DNA from: JAEZDP01 sp964430855
GTDB taxonomy: Bacteria > Acidobacteriota > Vicinamibacteria > Vicinamibacterales > Vicinamibacteraceae
NCBI GenBank assembly: GCA_964430855.1
Contig: CAYSHC010000008.1
Span: 11,082 to 75,081, forward strand
Reading direction: 5' to 3'
DNA length: 64,000 bases
The translations under genes and the position numbers were made by a program. Positions 42,312 to 53,162 of the stretch are shown here, in pieces. A model generated the notes under the pieces. The model saw only the letters and a program-made list of their open reading frames with translations, made no database searches and had not been told where the DNA came from. Within the stretch, counting starts at the first letter, position 1, and every line of letters begins with the position of its first letter.

Positions 42312-44963
42312 ATGTCCAAGCCACTCGTCATCGTCGAATCGCCGGCCAAAGCCCGCACCCTTGCCCGCTTCCTCGGGGACCAGTACCGCGTGGAGGCGAG
42401 CGTGGGGCACGTGCGGGACCTGCCCGAGAACGCGAGCGAGGTGCCGAAGGAAATCAAGGACAAGCCATGGGGCCGCATGGGCGTGGATGTCGAGGACGAC
42501 TTCAGGCCGTACTACGTCGTGTCGGCCGACAAGAAGCAGCGGATCCGCGACCTGCGCTCGGCCGTGAAGGAGGCCGACGAGGTGCTGCTCGCCACCGACC
42601 CCGACCGCGAGGGCGAGTCGATCAGCTGGCACCTGCGCGAGATCCTCAAGCCGAAAGTGCCAGTCAAGCGCATCGTCTTCCACGAGATCACCGAGGAAGC
42701 CGTGCGCGAGGCCATCGCCCGGGCGCGCGACATCGACACGAAGCTCGTCGACGCGCAGGAGAGCCGGCGGATCCTCGACCGCCTGTACGGCTACATGATC
42801 TCGCCGGTGCTCTGGAAGAAGGTCCAGACGGGCCTGAGCGCCGGGCGCGTGCAGAGCGTGGCCGTCCGGCTGATCGTCGAGCGCGAGGAGGAGCGGCGCG
42901 CGTTCCGCCGGAGCACCTACTGGGACCTCGACGCGAAGCTGGCCGCCGCCGACCGTGAGTTTGCCGCGACGCTGGTCAGGATCGGGCAGGACCGCCTCGC
43001 CTCGGGCAAGGACTTCAACCCGACGACGGGCGAGCTCCAGGGCGACAACGTCCGCGTCCTGAACGAGGCAGACGCGGCGGCGCTGGCCGAGGTCCTCGCC
43101 GGGCAGCTGCCGTGGAGGGTGACGAGCGTCGAGGAGCGCCCGACGTCGCAGCGGCCCTACGCGCCGTTCACGACGTCCACGCTCCAGCAGGAAGCCAACA
43201 GGAAGCTCGGCTTCTCGGCCGACCGCACCATGCGTGCGGCCCAGGGGCTCTTCCAGAACGGCATCATCTCGTACCACCGCACCGACTCGACGACGCTGAG
43301 CGACCGCGCGCTGCGCGAGTCGGCCGCCGCGATTCGCGAGCTGTACGGCCAGGAGTTCTACGGCGGGCCGCGTCAGTACCAGACGAAGGTCAAGAACGCA
43401 CAGGAGGCCCACGAGGCCATCCGGCCGACCGACTTCCACCTGCGGCCCCAGGAGGTGGCGGCGAAGGTCGGCGCCGACGAGGCACGCCTGTACGAGCTCA
43501 TCTGGAAGCGGACCGTCGCCTCGCAGATGGCCGACGCGCAGCTCTTGCGGACGACGATCGAGATCACGGCGACCGGCCCGGACGGGCAGACGTACCTGTT
43601 CACGGCCTCGGGCAAGGCCATCAAGTTTGCCGGGTTCCTCAGGGCCTACGTCGAGGGGCGCGACGACCCGGCCGCCGAGCTCGGCGACCAGGAGACGCTG
43701 CTCCCGAAGCTCCAGGTGGGCGACGTCGTCACGCGCGACGGCGCGCTGGCGCTGCGCGCGCTGTCGCCGAGGGCCCACGAGACGACGCCGCCGGCTCGCT
43801 ACACCGACGCGTCGCTGGTCAAGCGTCTGGAAGAGGACGGGATCGGGCGCCCGTCGACGTACGCGTCCATCATCTCGACCATCGAGCGGCGCGGCTACGT
43901 CTGGCGGCAGGGCAAGGCGCTCGTGCCGACGTTCACGGCGTTTGCCGTCACGCGGCTGCTCAAGCAGCACTTCGGCATGCTCGTCGAGCTCGGCTTCACC
44001 GGGCGCATCGAGGAGGAGCTCGACGACATCTCCAACGGCGAGCTCGGGCGCACGGAGTTTCTCGACGGCTTCTACAACGGGCGGGGTGCCTGGCCCGGCC
44101 TGCGGCACCTCGTCGAGAACGACAGCGGCATCGACTACCCGGTCATCGAGCTGGGGGCGGCCCCGGATACGGGCGAGCCGGTGGTCATCCGCATCGGCAG
44201 GTTCGGCCCCTACGTGCAGGTGGGCGAGGCCACGGCGTCGATTCCGGAGAACGTGCCGCCGGCCGACTTCACGGTCGAAGAGGCCGTCGAGCTGGTGCGC
44301 GCCAGGGCAGCGGGCCCGCGGTCACTCGGGACCGATCCCGAGACCGGGTTGCCCGTCTACGTGATGAAGGGGCGGTTCGGGCCCTATGTGCAGCTTGGCG
44401 AGGCGCCGGAGAAGGGCAGCAAGGTCAAGCCGAAGCGCGCCTCGCTGACCAAGGGCGAATCCGAGCACGACATCACGCTGGAGCGTGCCCTCCAGCTGCT
44501 CCAGCTCCCGCGCCTCGTGGGTCACGACCCCGAGACGGGCGAGGAGATCGTCGCCAACTTCGGGCGCTTTGGCCCCTACGTCAAGCGCGGCTCGGAGTTC
44601 CGGTCGCTCGGCTCCGACGACGAGGTCTTCAGCGTCACGCTGGAGCAGGCGGTGGAGCTGTTCAGGCAGGAGAAAAAGTCGCGGCGGCGCGCGGCCACGA
44701 AGACGATCCTGAAGGACCTCGGCACCCGTCCCGACAGCGGCGCGCCCGTACAGCTGCTCGAGGGGCGCTACGGCCCGTACGTCAGCGACGGCACCACGAA
44801 CGCCTCGCTGCCGAAGGACGCCGCCATCGACGACGTCACGCTCGACGCCGCGGTGGCGCTCCTCAAGGCGCGAGAGGGCGCGAAGCCCGCCGGCCGCGCA
44901 CGCAAGACGGCGGTCAAGCGCCCGACGACACGCAAGGCCACGGCGCGCAAGCGCACGGCATAG
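42312..44963 (+). CDS. topA: DNA topoisomerase I
   Basis: Type IA topoisomerase relaxing negative supercoils, 883 aa. The Toprim domain has VIVESPAKA and DPDREGE (96-102). The catalytic tyrosine is Y321 in IISYHRTDSTTL. EEDGIGRPSTYASII is the conserved gate segment. Instead of C-terminal C4 zinc fingers, the tail has four Toprim_C_Rpt-type units, recognisable by FGPYVQVGE, FGPYVQLGE, FGPYVKRG and YGPYVSDG. A Lys/Arg/Thr-rich basic tail follows. This repeat-type tail is like that of actinobacterial and other zinc-less enzymes. It sits 15 bases after dprA. Confidence 0.97.
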   Translation: MSKPLVIVESPAKARTLARFLGDQYRVEASVGHVRDLPENASEVPKEIKDKPWGRMGVDVEDDFRPYYVVSADKKQRIRDLRSAVKEADEVLLATDPDREGESISWHLREILKPKVPVKRIVFHEITEEAVREAIARARDIDTKLVDAQESRRILDRLYGYMISPVLWKKVQTGLSAGRVQSVAVRLIVEREEERRAFRRSTYWDLDAKLAAADREFAATLVRIGQDRLASGKDFNPTTGELQGDNVRVLNEADAAALAEVLAGQLPWRVTSVEERPTSQRPYAPFTTSTLQQEANRKLGFSADRTMRAAQGLFQNGIISYHRTDSTTLSDRALRESAAAIRELYGQEFYGGPRQYQTKVKNAQEAHEAIRPTDFHLRPQEVAAKVGADEARLYELIWKRTVASQMADAQLLRTTIEITATGPDGQTYLFTASGKAIKFAGFLRAYVEGRDDPAAELGDQETLLPKLQVGDVVTRDGALALRALSPRAHETTPPARYTDASLVKRLEEDGIGRPSTYASIISTIERRGYVWRQGKALVPTFTAFAVTRLLKQHFGMLVELGFTGRIEEELDDISNGELGRTEFLDGFYNGRGAWPGLRHLVENDSGIDYPVIELGAAPDTGEPVVIRIGRFGPYVQVGEATASIPENVPPADFTVEEAVELVRARAAGPRSLGTDPETGLPVYVMKGRFGPYVQLGEAPEKGSKVKPKRASLTKGESEHDITLERALQLLQLPRLVGHDPETGEEIVANFGRFGPYVKRGSEFRSLGSDDEVFSVTLEQAVELFRQEKKSRRRAATKTILKDLGTRPDSGAPVQLLEGRYGPYVSDGTTNASLPKDAAIDDVTLDAAVALLKAREGAKPAGRARKTAVKRPTTRKATARKRTA

Positions 44964-44992
44964 GTCATCGATATCCTGACAGATCACTGCCC

Positions 44993-46435
44993 ATGAACGT
45001 TGTGACCGTCATCGGCGGCGGGCTGGCCGGCTGCGAGGCGGCCTGGCAGGCGGCCTCGCGGGGCGTGCCTGTGCGGCTGCACGAGATGCGGCCGGTGCAG
45101 CGCACCGAGGTGCACCAGACCGACGCGCTTGCCGAGCTCGTGTGCAGCAACTCGTTCCGGGGCGACAAGCTGGACAACGCCGTCGGCCTGCTGAAGGAGG
45201 AGATGCGCCGGCTGGGGTCGCTCATCATGGCGTGCGCCGACAGGGCGCGCGTGCCTGCCGGCGCGGCGCTGGCCGTCGATCGCCATGCGTTCTCGGCCGC
45301 GGTCACCGACGCCATTGCCGCCCATCCCCTCATCACCGTCGTGCGCGAAGAGGTGCGGGCCGTGCCGCCGCCCGCGTCACCCGACGCACCGACGATCATC
45401 GCCACGGGGCCCCTGACGTCGGCTGCGCTGTCGGACGACATCGTGCGGCTCGTGGGTGCCGAGCACCTGGCCTTCTACGACGCCATCAGCCCGATCGTGC
45501 TGGCCGAGTCGATCGACATGTCGGTCGTCTACCGCGCCTCGCGCTGGGGACGATCGGCCCCCGCGCGCGACGGTGCCGGCGCGGGGGCGCCGGACCCCGC
45601 GGGGCCGGCCTGCGGCGTCGACGATGGGCAGGGTGACTACCTGAACTGCCCGCTCACCGAGGAGCAGTACCGGGCGTTCTACGCGGCGCTGACGACGGCC
45701 GAGTCGGCCACGGTGCACGACTTCGACCGCGCGCACTTCTTCGAAGGCTGCCTGCCGATCGAGGTCATGGCGCACCGCGGCTACGACACGCTGCGTTTCG
45801 GGCCGATGAAGCCCGTGGGGCTGCCCGATCCGCGGACGGGGAAGACCCCGTACGCCGTCGTCCAGTTGCGGCAGGACACGCTGGCGGGCGACCACTACAG
45901 CCTGGTCGGCTTCCAGACCCAGCTGAAATGGGGCGAGCAGGCTCGCGTCCTGCGCATGATCCCCGGCCTCGAGCAGGCCGAGTTCGTCCGCTACGGCGTC
46001 GTCCATCGCAACACGTACATCAACGGGCCGACCGTGCTGCGTCCCACGTGGCAGACCAGGGCGCGCGACGACCTGTTCTTTGCCGGCCAGGTGTCGGGCG
46101 TGGAGGGGTACGTCGAGTCGGCGGCGTCGGGCCTGCTGGCCGGGATCAACGCTGCGCGGCTCGCGCGCGGGCTCGCGCCGCTGACGCTGCCGCGCACGAC
46201 GGCCATCGGCGCGCTGGCGCACTACGTCTCGCACGCCGACGCGGCGCACTACCAGCCGACCAACATCACCTTCGGCATCATGGCGCCGCTCGACCAGCCG
46301 CCGCGCAAGAAGGCGTTGCGCAAGGAGGCGCTGGCGACGCGCGCCCTCGCCGCGCTGGACGAGTGGAAGACCGCGCACATGGAGCACCCTGTGCCCTCCG
46401 CGCAGGCGGCGCCGCTGGCACAGGCCGCGCCGTGA
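44993..46435 (+). CDS. trmFO: tRNA (uracil-54-C5)-methyltransferase, folate-dependent
   Basis: FAD- and methylene-tetrahydrofolate-dependent enzyme making ribothymidine at tRNA position 54; 480 aa. FAD motif VIGGGLAGCEAA (6-17), and the paired functional cysteines C51 (LVCSNSFRG) and C219 (LNCPLTEEQY) correspond to those studied in B. subtilis. GYVESAASGLLAGINAARL and the C-terminal YQPTNITFGIMAPL are family signatures. A Gly/Ala/Pro-rich stretch at about 185-212, before DYLNCPL, is longer than in other TrmFO proteins and looks like a loop insertion. The ATG at 44993 follows topA by 29 bases; the stop overlaps the xerC GTG start (GTGA). Confidence 0.96.
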   Translation: MNVVTVIGGGLAGCEAAWQAASRGVPVRLHEMRPVQRTEVHQTDALAELVCSNSFRGDKLDNAVGLLKEEMRRLGSLIMACADRARVPAGAALAVDRHAFSAAVTDAIAAHPLITVVREEVRAVPPPASPDAPTIIATGPLTSAALSDDIVRLVGAEHLAFYDAISPIVLAESIDMSVVYRASRWGRSAPARDGAGAGAPDPAGPACGVDDGQGDYLNCPLTEEQYRAFYAALTTAESATVHDFDRAHFFEGCLPIEVMAHRGYDTLRFGPMKPVGLPDPRTGKTPYAVVQLRQDTLAGDHYSLVGFQTQLKWGEQARVLRMIPGLEQAEFVRYGVVHRNTYINGPTVLRPTWQTRARDDLFFAGQVSGVEGYVESAASGLLAGINAARLARGLAPLTLPRTTAIGALAHYVSHADAAHYQPTNITFGIMAPLDQPPRKKALRKEALATRALAALDEWKTAHMEHPVPSAQAAPLAQAAP

Positions 46436-47433
46436 GGCGCCGCGGCGCGCCGGCGCTGCCGGATCGCGATCTGTCGCCGGCCTCGCCGCTCCGCGACGCG
46501 ATCCGCGGCTACGTCGACTACCTCGCGCTCAACCGCAATGCATCGGCGCACACGGTGGCGGGCTACGAGTCGGACCTGCTCCAGTTCCTGTACTTTCTGG
46601 GCGCATACTCGTCCACCCGGCGCGACGAGCTGACACCGGCACACGTGACGACGGAGGCCATCCGGGCGTTCCTCGGCGAACTGCACGCACGGGGCAACTC
46701 GCGCGCCTCGGCCGCGCGCCGGATCTCCGCGCTCCGGGGCTTTGCCCGCTACCTGCGGCACGAAGGCCTGCGCGGCGATGACCCCGTGGCGCTTGTCGGC
46801 ACGCCGCGACGCGAGCAGCGCGTGCCGCAGATCCTGTCGGTGGACGAGATGACGGCGCTGCTCGAGACGCCGGACGTGCAGACCCCGCTCGGGCGGCGCG
46901 ACCGCGCCATGCTGGAACTGCTCTACGCGTCGGGCCTGCGGCTCTCGGAGCTCGTCGGTCTCGACCTCGCGGACGTGAACCTGACCGGCCGCATGGTGCG
47001 CGTAATGGGAAAGGGCCGCAAGGAGCGGCTCGTGCCGTTCCACGCGACCGCGGCCGCCGCGCTGGCGCGCTGGCTGCCCGACCGCGAGATCCTGGCGCGG
47101 CAGGCGGCGGCCTCGTCGAGGCCCGGCAGACGGGCCGGGCTCGACGAGCCGCTCTTTGTGAACTACAGGGGCACCCGGCTCTCGCCGCGCAGCGTGCACA
47201 GGCTGCTGGTGCGCTACGTGTCGATGTGCAGCACGCGTTTCGGCATCAGCCCGCACGCGCTGCGCCACGCGTTTGCGACGCACCTGCTCGAGCGCGGCGC
47301 CGACCTGCGGGCCATCCAGGAGCTGCTCGGCCACAGCGCGCTGTCGACCACGCAGCGATATACGCAGGTGAACGTGCAGCACCTGCTCGACGTGTATCGC
47401 AAGGCACACCCGAAGGCGCACGCGCCGGAGTAG
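46432..47433 (+). CDS. xerC: XerC/XerD-type tyrosine recombinase
   Basis: Resolves chromosome dimers at dif sites; 333 aa. An N-terminal SAM-like DNA-binding domain (about 15-115) precedes a catalytic domain with R170 (GLRLSEL), the beta-hairpin Lys in MGKGRKERLVPF, H275-x2-R278 (HALRHAFATHL), H301 (LLGHSALSTTQ) and nucleophile Y310 (RYTQVNVQHLL). The start is GTG at 46432, sharing bases with the trmFO stop, so the pair is translationally coupled. Position after topA and trmFO matches codV of Bacillus. A Ser/Arg-rich insert lies around 223-238. No dif site was located in the window. Confidence 0.94.
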   Translation: MRRRGAPALPDRDLSPASPLRDAIRGYVDYLALNRNASAHTVAGYESDLLQFLYFLGAYSSTRRDELTPAHVTTEAIRAFLGELHARGNSRASAARRISALRGFARYLRHEGLRGDDPVALVGTPRREQRVPQILSVDEMTALLETPDVQTPLGRRDRAMLELLYASGLRLSELVGLDLADVNLTGRMVRVMGKGRKERLVPFHATAAAALARWLPDREILARQAAASSRPGRRAGLDEPLFVNYRGTRLSPRSVHRLLVRYVSMCSTRFGISPHALRHAFATHLLERGADLRAIQELLGHSALSTTQRYTQVNVQHLLDVYRKAHPKAHAPE

Positions 47434-47472
47434 CGCCGCGCGCGTCGCCGCACCGGCGGCGGATGCTCGCGG

Positions 47473-48879
<1,407 letters not shown>

Positions 48880-48914
48880 GGGTCTCTTCCTGTCCTCGTT
48901 CATCCGCCGGCCGG

Positions 48915-50087
48915 TCAGCGTGGCCGCGGTCCTCCGGGTGCGCCGGCGTCGGAGGTGGGCTCCACGTCGGGTTCGACGTGCGCGCGCACCGGCAGCACCA
49001 CCCTGAAGCACGTGCCGGTGCCGTGCTGGTTCTGCAACAGCTCGATTCGCCCGCCGTGCGCGTTCACGATCTTGCGGACGATCGCCAGGCCGAGGCCCGA
49101 CCCGCGCGGCTTGGTCGTGAAGAACGGGCTGAAGATGCGCTCGCGGATCGACTCGGGAATGCCCGGGCCGTCGTCCTCGACGTCGATCTGCACGGCGCTG
49201 GCCGGCGCCGTGTCGGGCGGCGCCCACGACGGCGGCTCGATGGCCGTCACGCGCACGTGCACGCGTCCCTGGCCGTCGAGCGCCTCGAGAGCATTGGCCA
49301 CGAGGTTGGTGAACACCTGGCGCAGCTGATGGTCGTCGCCCTCGATCTCGGGCAGGTCGTCGGCCGCGTCGACGCTCACCACGACGCCGCGTTTCGGCAC
49401 CAGGCTGTCGGCCATCAGCAACGCGTCGTCGAGCAGGGCGGCGATGTCCACGGTGGCGACGTGCAGGCGCACCGGCCGCACGAAGTCGAGCACCTCGAGG
49501 ACGATCGCGTTGGCCATCTTGGCCTCGGTGATGATGTCGTTGAGCAGCGCGAGCGCCTCCGCGTTGTCGGAGAGCCGGCGCTTGAGCAGGCCCGCCATCA
49601 CCTCGATGCCGGCCAGCGGGTTCTTCACCTCGTGGGCAATCGCCGCGGCCATCTCGCCGAGGGCGGCGAGCCTGTCGCGCAGGCGCTCGCGTTCCTCGAG
49701 CTGCTCGACCCGGGTGAGGTCCTTGAAGAAGAGCGCCGCGCCCGTCACCTCGCCCAGCCGGTTCCGGACAAGCGACAGCGTGTAGCCGATGGCGCGGTTG
49801 GAGGGGGCGAGGCGGATCTCGGCGCGGTTCGGCAGGACGTCGGTCTCGAAGACCTGCTCGAAGACGGCGCCGAGTTCAGGCGTACCCGCGAGGATCTCGC
49901 TGACGGGTCTGCCGACGTCCGCCGCGTCCGGCACGAGGCCGAGCGTCGCATAGGCCGCGTCGTTCATCGCGACCAGCGACCCGTCACGCCGGATGACGAT
50001 CATGCCGTTGCGCATGCCGGCAAGGAGATCCCTGAAGAACTCCTCGGTGACGGGGGGCGACGGACTCGCGTTGACCGGAACTGTCAT
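48915..50087 (-). CDS. NtrB/AtoS-like PAS sensor histidine kinase
   Basis: 390-aa soluble kinase: PAS domain (about 15-125; IVIRRDGSLVAMNDAAYATL), HisKA with H152 in AIAHEVKNPLAG, and a complete HATPase (N-box LVANALEAL, G1 VEDDGPGIP, G2 GSGLGLAIVRKIV). No membrane segment, so it senses a cytosolic cue. The ATG at 50087 has AAGGG about ten bases upstream; ATGs at 50108 and 50126 are possible. It is the evident partner of the NtrC-like regulator downstream, and the two form an operon. Its kinase boxes are canonical, unlike those of the hybrid kinase at 8939. Confidence 0.92.
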   Translation of the reverse strand: MTVPVNASPSPPVTEEFFRDLLAGMRNGMIVIRRDGSLVAMNDAAYATLGLVPDAADVGRPVSEILAGTPELGAVFEQVFETDVLPNRAEIRLAPSNRAIGYTLSLVRNRLGEVTGAALFFKDLTRVEQLEERERLRDRLAALGEMAAAIAHEVKNPLAGIEVMAGLLKRRLSDNAEALALLNDIITEAKMANAIVLEVLDFVRPVRLHVATVDIAALLDDALLMADSLVPKRGVVVSVDAADDLPEIEGDDHQLRQVFTNLVANALEALDGQGRVHVRVTAIEPPSWAPPDTAPASAVQIDVEDDGPGIPESIRERIFSPFFTTKPRGSGLGLAIVRKIVNAHGGRIELLQNQHGTGTCFRVVLPVRAHVEPDVEPTSDAGAPGGPRPR

Positions 50088-50276
50088 CGTCTTGGCCCTT
50101 GATGCCATACAAATGGCGTGCCGCATGACGTTTTCGTTACGCGCGCACGATTATGGCGGACGCGTGTGCGGCGCGCCGTCAGGATCGAGTGGGGGATATC
50201 CGAATTGTAATCCCGTGACAGAAAGCGCGGGAGGGAAAAGCGAGGGCGGGGCTTCGGGGGCGAGGCCGTGTGCGCT

Positions 50277-52274
50277 TCAGGCCCCTTCTTCCTGGAGGGC
50301 TTCCCACTGGCCCATCAGGTCGCCGACCTCCCACATGAGGGCCTGGTGCCGTTCGATGACAGGGCGTGACGCTTCCTGGTCCTCGTAGAATCCCGCCTCC
50401 GCCATCTGCGCCTCGAGGGCCTTGACTTCGGCCTCGCGGTCGGCGATGCGCTGCTCGAGATCGGCGATGCGGGCGGCACGCTGGGCGGCCGCGCGCTTCC
50501 GGCGGCGTTCCTCGGCCTCGAGCTGCTTGCGCTCTTCGCGCGACAACGCGGCCGGGGCGAGACCGGCGTCCGCACGCGCGCCGGCAGGCGCCGCTGCCGG
50601 CCTGGCCGCCGGCGGAGGGGGCCCTGACGCGACGGCCGGGGCCGTCCCGTCGCCGTTGGCGGCCGCCGCCTGTTGCGCCTGACGCCAGCGGAACTCCTCG
50701 TAGGTGCCGGGGTAGTCGAGGATCCCGCCGTCGCCCACCTCGATGATCCGCGTGGCGAGCCTGTCGATGAAGTAGCGGTCGTGCGAGACGAGGACGAGCG
50801 TGCCGCCGAAGTCGGCCAGCGCGTCGAGCAGCACGTCCTTCGAGTCGAGGTCGAGGTGATTGGTCGGCTCGTCGAGCAGCAGCGTGTTGGCCGGCCGCAG
50901 CAGCATGCGCGCGACGGCCAGGCGCGTGCGCTCGCCGCCCGACAGCACGCCCGCGCGCTTGTGGATGTCGTCGCCGCTGAAGAGGAAGCCGCCGAGGATG
51001 TTCCGGATGGCCGGCACCATGTGCATGGGCGAGCCGTCGGCCAGCGTCTCGTAGACGGTGCGCGTCGGGTCGAGGCGTGCGGCCTCGTCCTGCGCGAAGT
51101 ACTGCATCACCACCTGGTGGCCTTCGATGCGCTCGCCGGTGTCGGGCGGCTCGACGCCCGAGAGCATCCGCATCAGCGTCGACTTGCCCGCGCCGTTCGG
51201 CCCGACGAGGGCGACTCGGTCGCCGCGCTGGATGAGCAGGTCGAAGGGCTTGAAGACCTGCTTGTCGCCGTACCGGCGCGACGCGCCGCGCAGCTCCAGG
51301 ACGGCCCGTCCGCTCTTCACGCACTCGGGAAAGTGGAAGACGACGCGCTTGCGTTCGGGCGGGACCTCGATCGGCACGATCTTCTCGAGGAGCTTCAGGC
51401 GGCTCTGCACCTGCGCCGCCTTCGTGGCCTTGTAGCGGAAGCGGTCGACGAACGCGCGGATGCGCGCGATCTCCTCGTCCTGCTCGCGCTTCATCTGTCG
51501 CAGCCGCTCCATCCTGGCCGCATGCTCGCGCAGGTACGACGAGTAGTTGCCCACATAGTCGGTGATGGTCCGCAGGCTCAGGTCGGCGATCCGGGTGACG
51601 ACGGCGTCGAGGAAGTAGCGGTCGTGCGAGACCAGGATGACCGCGTGCGGGTATTCGGCCAGGTACGACTCGAGCCAGTTGCGCGCCTCGAGATCGAGAT
51701 GGTTCGTCGGCTCGTCGAGCAGCAGCAGGCCGGGGCGCTGCAGCAGGAGCTTCGCGAGCGCGATGCGCATCTGCCACCCGCCCGAGAACGTGTCGCAGGG
51801 CTTGTCGAAATCGTCCTGGTGGAAGCCGAGGCCACGCAGGACCGTCGCCACGCGCAGGTCGATCGTGTAGCCGTCGCCCCGGCGGAACGCTTCCTGGAGG
51901 TCGCTGTAGCGCACGAGGGCGGCTTCCTGCGCGGCGTCGTCGAGGCTGCCATCCGACAGCCGGGCCTCGAGGGCGTGCAGTTCGTCCTTGATGGCCAGCA
52001 GCGGCGCAAATGCCTGCCGCACTTCGTCGATGAGCGGCAGGCCGGTGTGGAAGAGGCCGTCCTGCGGGAGGTAGCCGATGGTCAGGTCCGACGGCTTGAT
52101 GATCTGGCCGGCGTCGGGTTCGTCGAGGCCCGCCAGCATCTTGAGCAGGGTCGTCTTGCCTGCGCCGTTCGGGCCGCACAGGCCGACCCTGTCGCGGCCC
52201 GACAGCTGCCACGTAACCGAATCGAGCAGGACGCGCTCGCCGAACGCCTTTGTGACACCTGACAGCTGCAGCAC
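50277..52274 (-). CDS. ABC-F family ATP-binding cassette protein
   Basis: 665-aa protein with two fused ATPase modules and no membrane domain. The first module has GPNGAGKTT (34-42), SGGWQMRIAL and LLLLDEPTNHLDL; the second has GPNGAGKST, LSGGERTRLA and LLLDEPTNHLDL. The P-site tRNA interaction linker lies between them (MKREQDEEIARIRAFVDRFR). The C-terminus has a Pro/Ala-rich stretch and a coiled coil (ALSREERKQLEAEERRRKRA), as in Uup-type proteins. ABC-F proteins act on ribosomes and give translation rescue or antibiotic tolerance. The GTG at 52274 (VLQLSGVTKAFG) is chosen because AAGGG lies just before it and ABC-F proteins start so; the frame is open to 52382. Confidence 0.92.
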   Translation of the reverse strand: MLQLSGVTKAFGERVLLDSVTWQLSGRDRVGLCGPNGAGKTTLLKMLAGLDEPDAGQIIKPSDLTIGYLPQDGLFHTGLPLIDEVRQAFAPLLAIKDELHALEARLSDGSLDDAAQEAALVRYSDLQEAFRRGDGYTIDLRVATVLRGLGFHQDDFDKPCDTFSGGWQMRIALAKLLLQRPGLLLLDEPTNHLDLEARNWLESYLAEYPHAVILVSHDRYFLDAVVTRIADLSLRTITDYVGNYSSYLREHAARMERLRQMKREQDEEIARIRAFVDRFRYKATKAAQVQSRLKLLEKIVPIEVPPERKRVVFHFPECVKSGRAVLELRGASRRYGDKQVFKPFDLLIQRGDRVALVGPNGAGKSTLMRMLSGVEPPDTGERIEGHQVVMQYFAQDEAARLDPTRTVYETLADGSPMHMVPAIRNILGGFLFSGDDIHKRAGVLSGGERTRLAVARMLLRPANTLLLDEPTNHLDLDSKDVLLDALADFGGTLVLVSHDRYFIDRLATRIIEVGDGGILDYPGTYEEFRWRQAQQAAAANGDGTAPAVASGPPPPAARPAAAPAGARADAGLAPAALSREERKQLEAEERRRKRAAAQRAARIADLEQRIADREAEVKALEAQMAEAGFYEDQEASRPVIERHQALMWEVGDLMGQWEALQEEGA

Positions 52275-52406
52275 GACCCTTGATCGTACCAGATGGATCG
52301 AGACACAGGCCGACCGCCCCCGTCGGCGCGACGTCAGATCGAGTGACCGGACGGGACGTTCCCGGCGGCGCGCCCCTTGCATTGTTGTCGGGCAAGGAGC
52401 GTGCTC

Positions 52407-53153
52407 ATGAGTGTTTCTGTCCTCACCAGAGGTCGAATTGCCCCCGTTCAGGAGGCTCGACCGACTATTTCAGAGGTCGAACGTCAGAAGGCGAGGACAC
52501 GGGGAGGCGATGCCCTGGCGTCCGCTGACCCGATGACGTCCAGCGACGAAGAACTCGTCGCCCGTTCCGCAGACGGCGACCTCGAGAGTTTCAACCAGCT
52601 CGTCGTGCGCTGGGAGCGGCCGATCTATGCTCTGGCCTACCGCGTCATCGGGCGGGAAGAGGAAGCGCACGACGTCGTGCAGGAAGCATTCCTGCGTGCG
52701 TACCGGTCGCTCGGAGGTTTTCGCGGTCAGGCGAAGTTCTCGTCCTGGCTGTACCGTATTACGCTCAACCTCTGCCGCGACTGGATCCGGCGGCACCGCC
52801 GGGCGCCATTCGTCGAGACGCCCGAGGGCGTCGACATCATCGAGCTGGCTGGTGAAGCCGAGCCTGCCGAATCGGCAGAGGCGATCGTCGCGCGCAAGGA
52901 CCTCGGCGAGTTCGTCCGGCGCGCCCTCGACGCGCTCAGCGAGGAACAGCGCACGGCGATCGTGCTGAAGGAGTATCAGGGGCTGACCTTCCAGGAGATC
53001 GCCGATCTTCTGGGGTGCCCGCTGAGCACCGTGAAGACGCGGCTCTATCAGGGGCTCGTCGTCCTCCGGCGCGAACTGGAGCAGCAGGGCATCACGGCCG
53101 ACGTGGTGTACCCGGAGTCGCGCCCTGCCGGCCGAGGGAGGGCGTCGACATGA
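52407..53153 (+). CDS. ECF (RpoE-like) RNA polymerase sigma factor
   Basis: 248-aa sigma-70 family protein with an extra N-terminal stretch of about 42 residues before region 2. Region 2 is ADGDLESFNQLVVRWERPIY, HDVVQEAFLRAYRSL and FSSWLYRITLNLCRDWIRRH. Region 4 is LSEEQRTAIVLKEYQGLTFQ and LGCPLSTVKTRLYQGL. The ATG at 52407 has AAGGAG seven bases upstream, which favours it over MTSSDEELV at 52533. It begins an operon with a zinc-finger anti-sigma factor gene ten bases downstream. It is divergently placed from the ABC-F gene. Confidence 0.93.
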   Translation: MSVSVLTRGRIAPVQEARPTISEVERQKARTRGGDALASADPMTSSDEELVARSADGDLESFNQLVVRWERPIYALAYRVIGREEEAHDVVQEAFLRAYRSLGGFRGQAKFSSWLYRITLNLCRDWIRRHRRAPFVETPEGVDIIELAGEAEPAESAEAIVARKDLGEFVRRALDALSEEQRTAIVLKEYQGLTFQEIADLLGCPLSTVKTRLYQGLVVLRRELEQQGITADVVYPESRPAGRGRAST

Positions 53154-53162
53154 GACCGCAAG

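Noticed and set aside
45928..46431. N-terminal extension for XerC
   Set aside because: The frame is out-of-phase trmFO coding sequence. The GTG overlapping the trmFO stop gives a normal XerC length.
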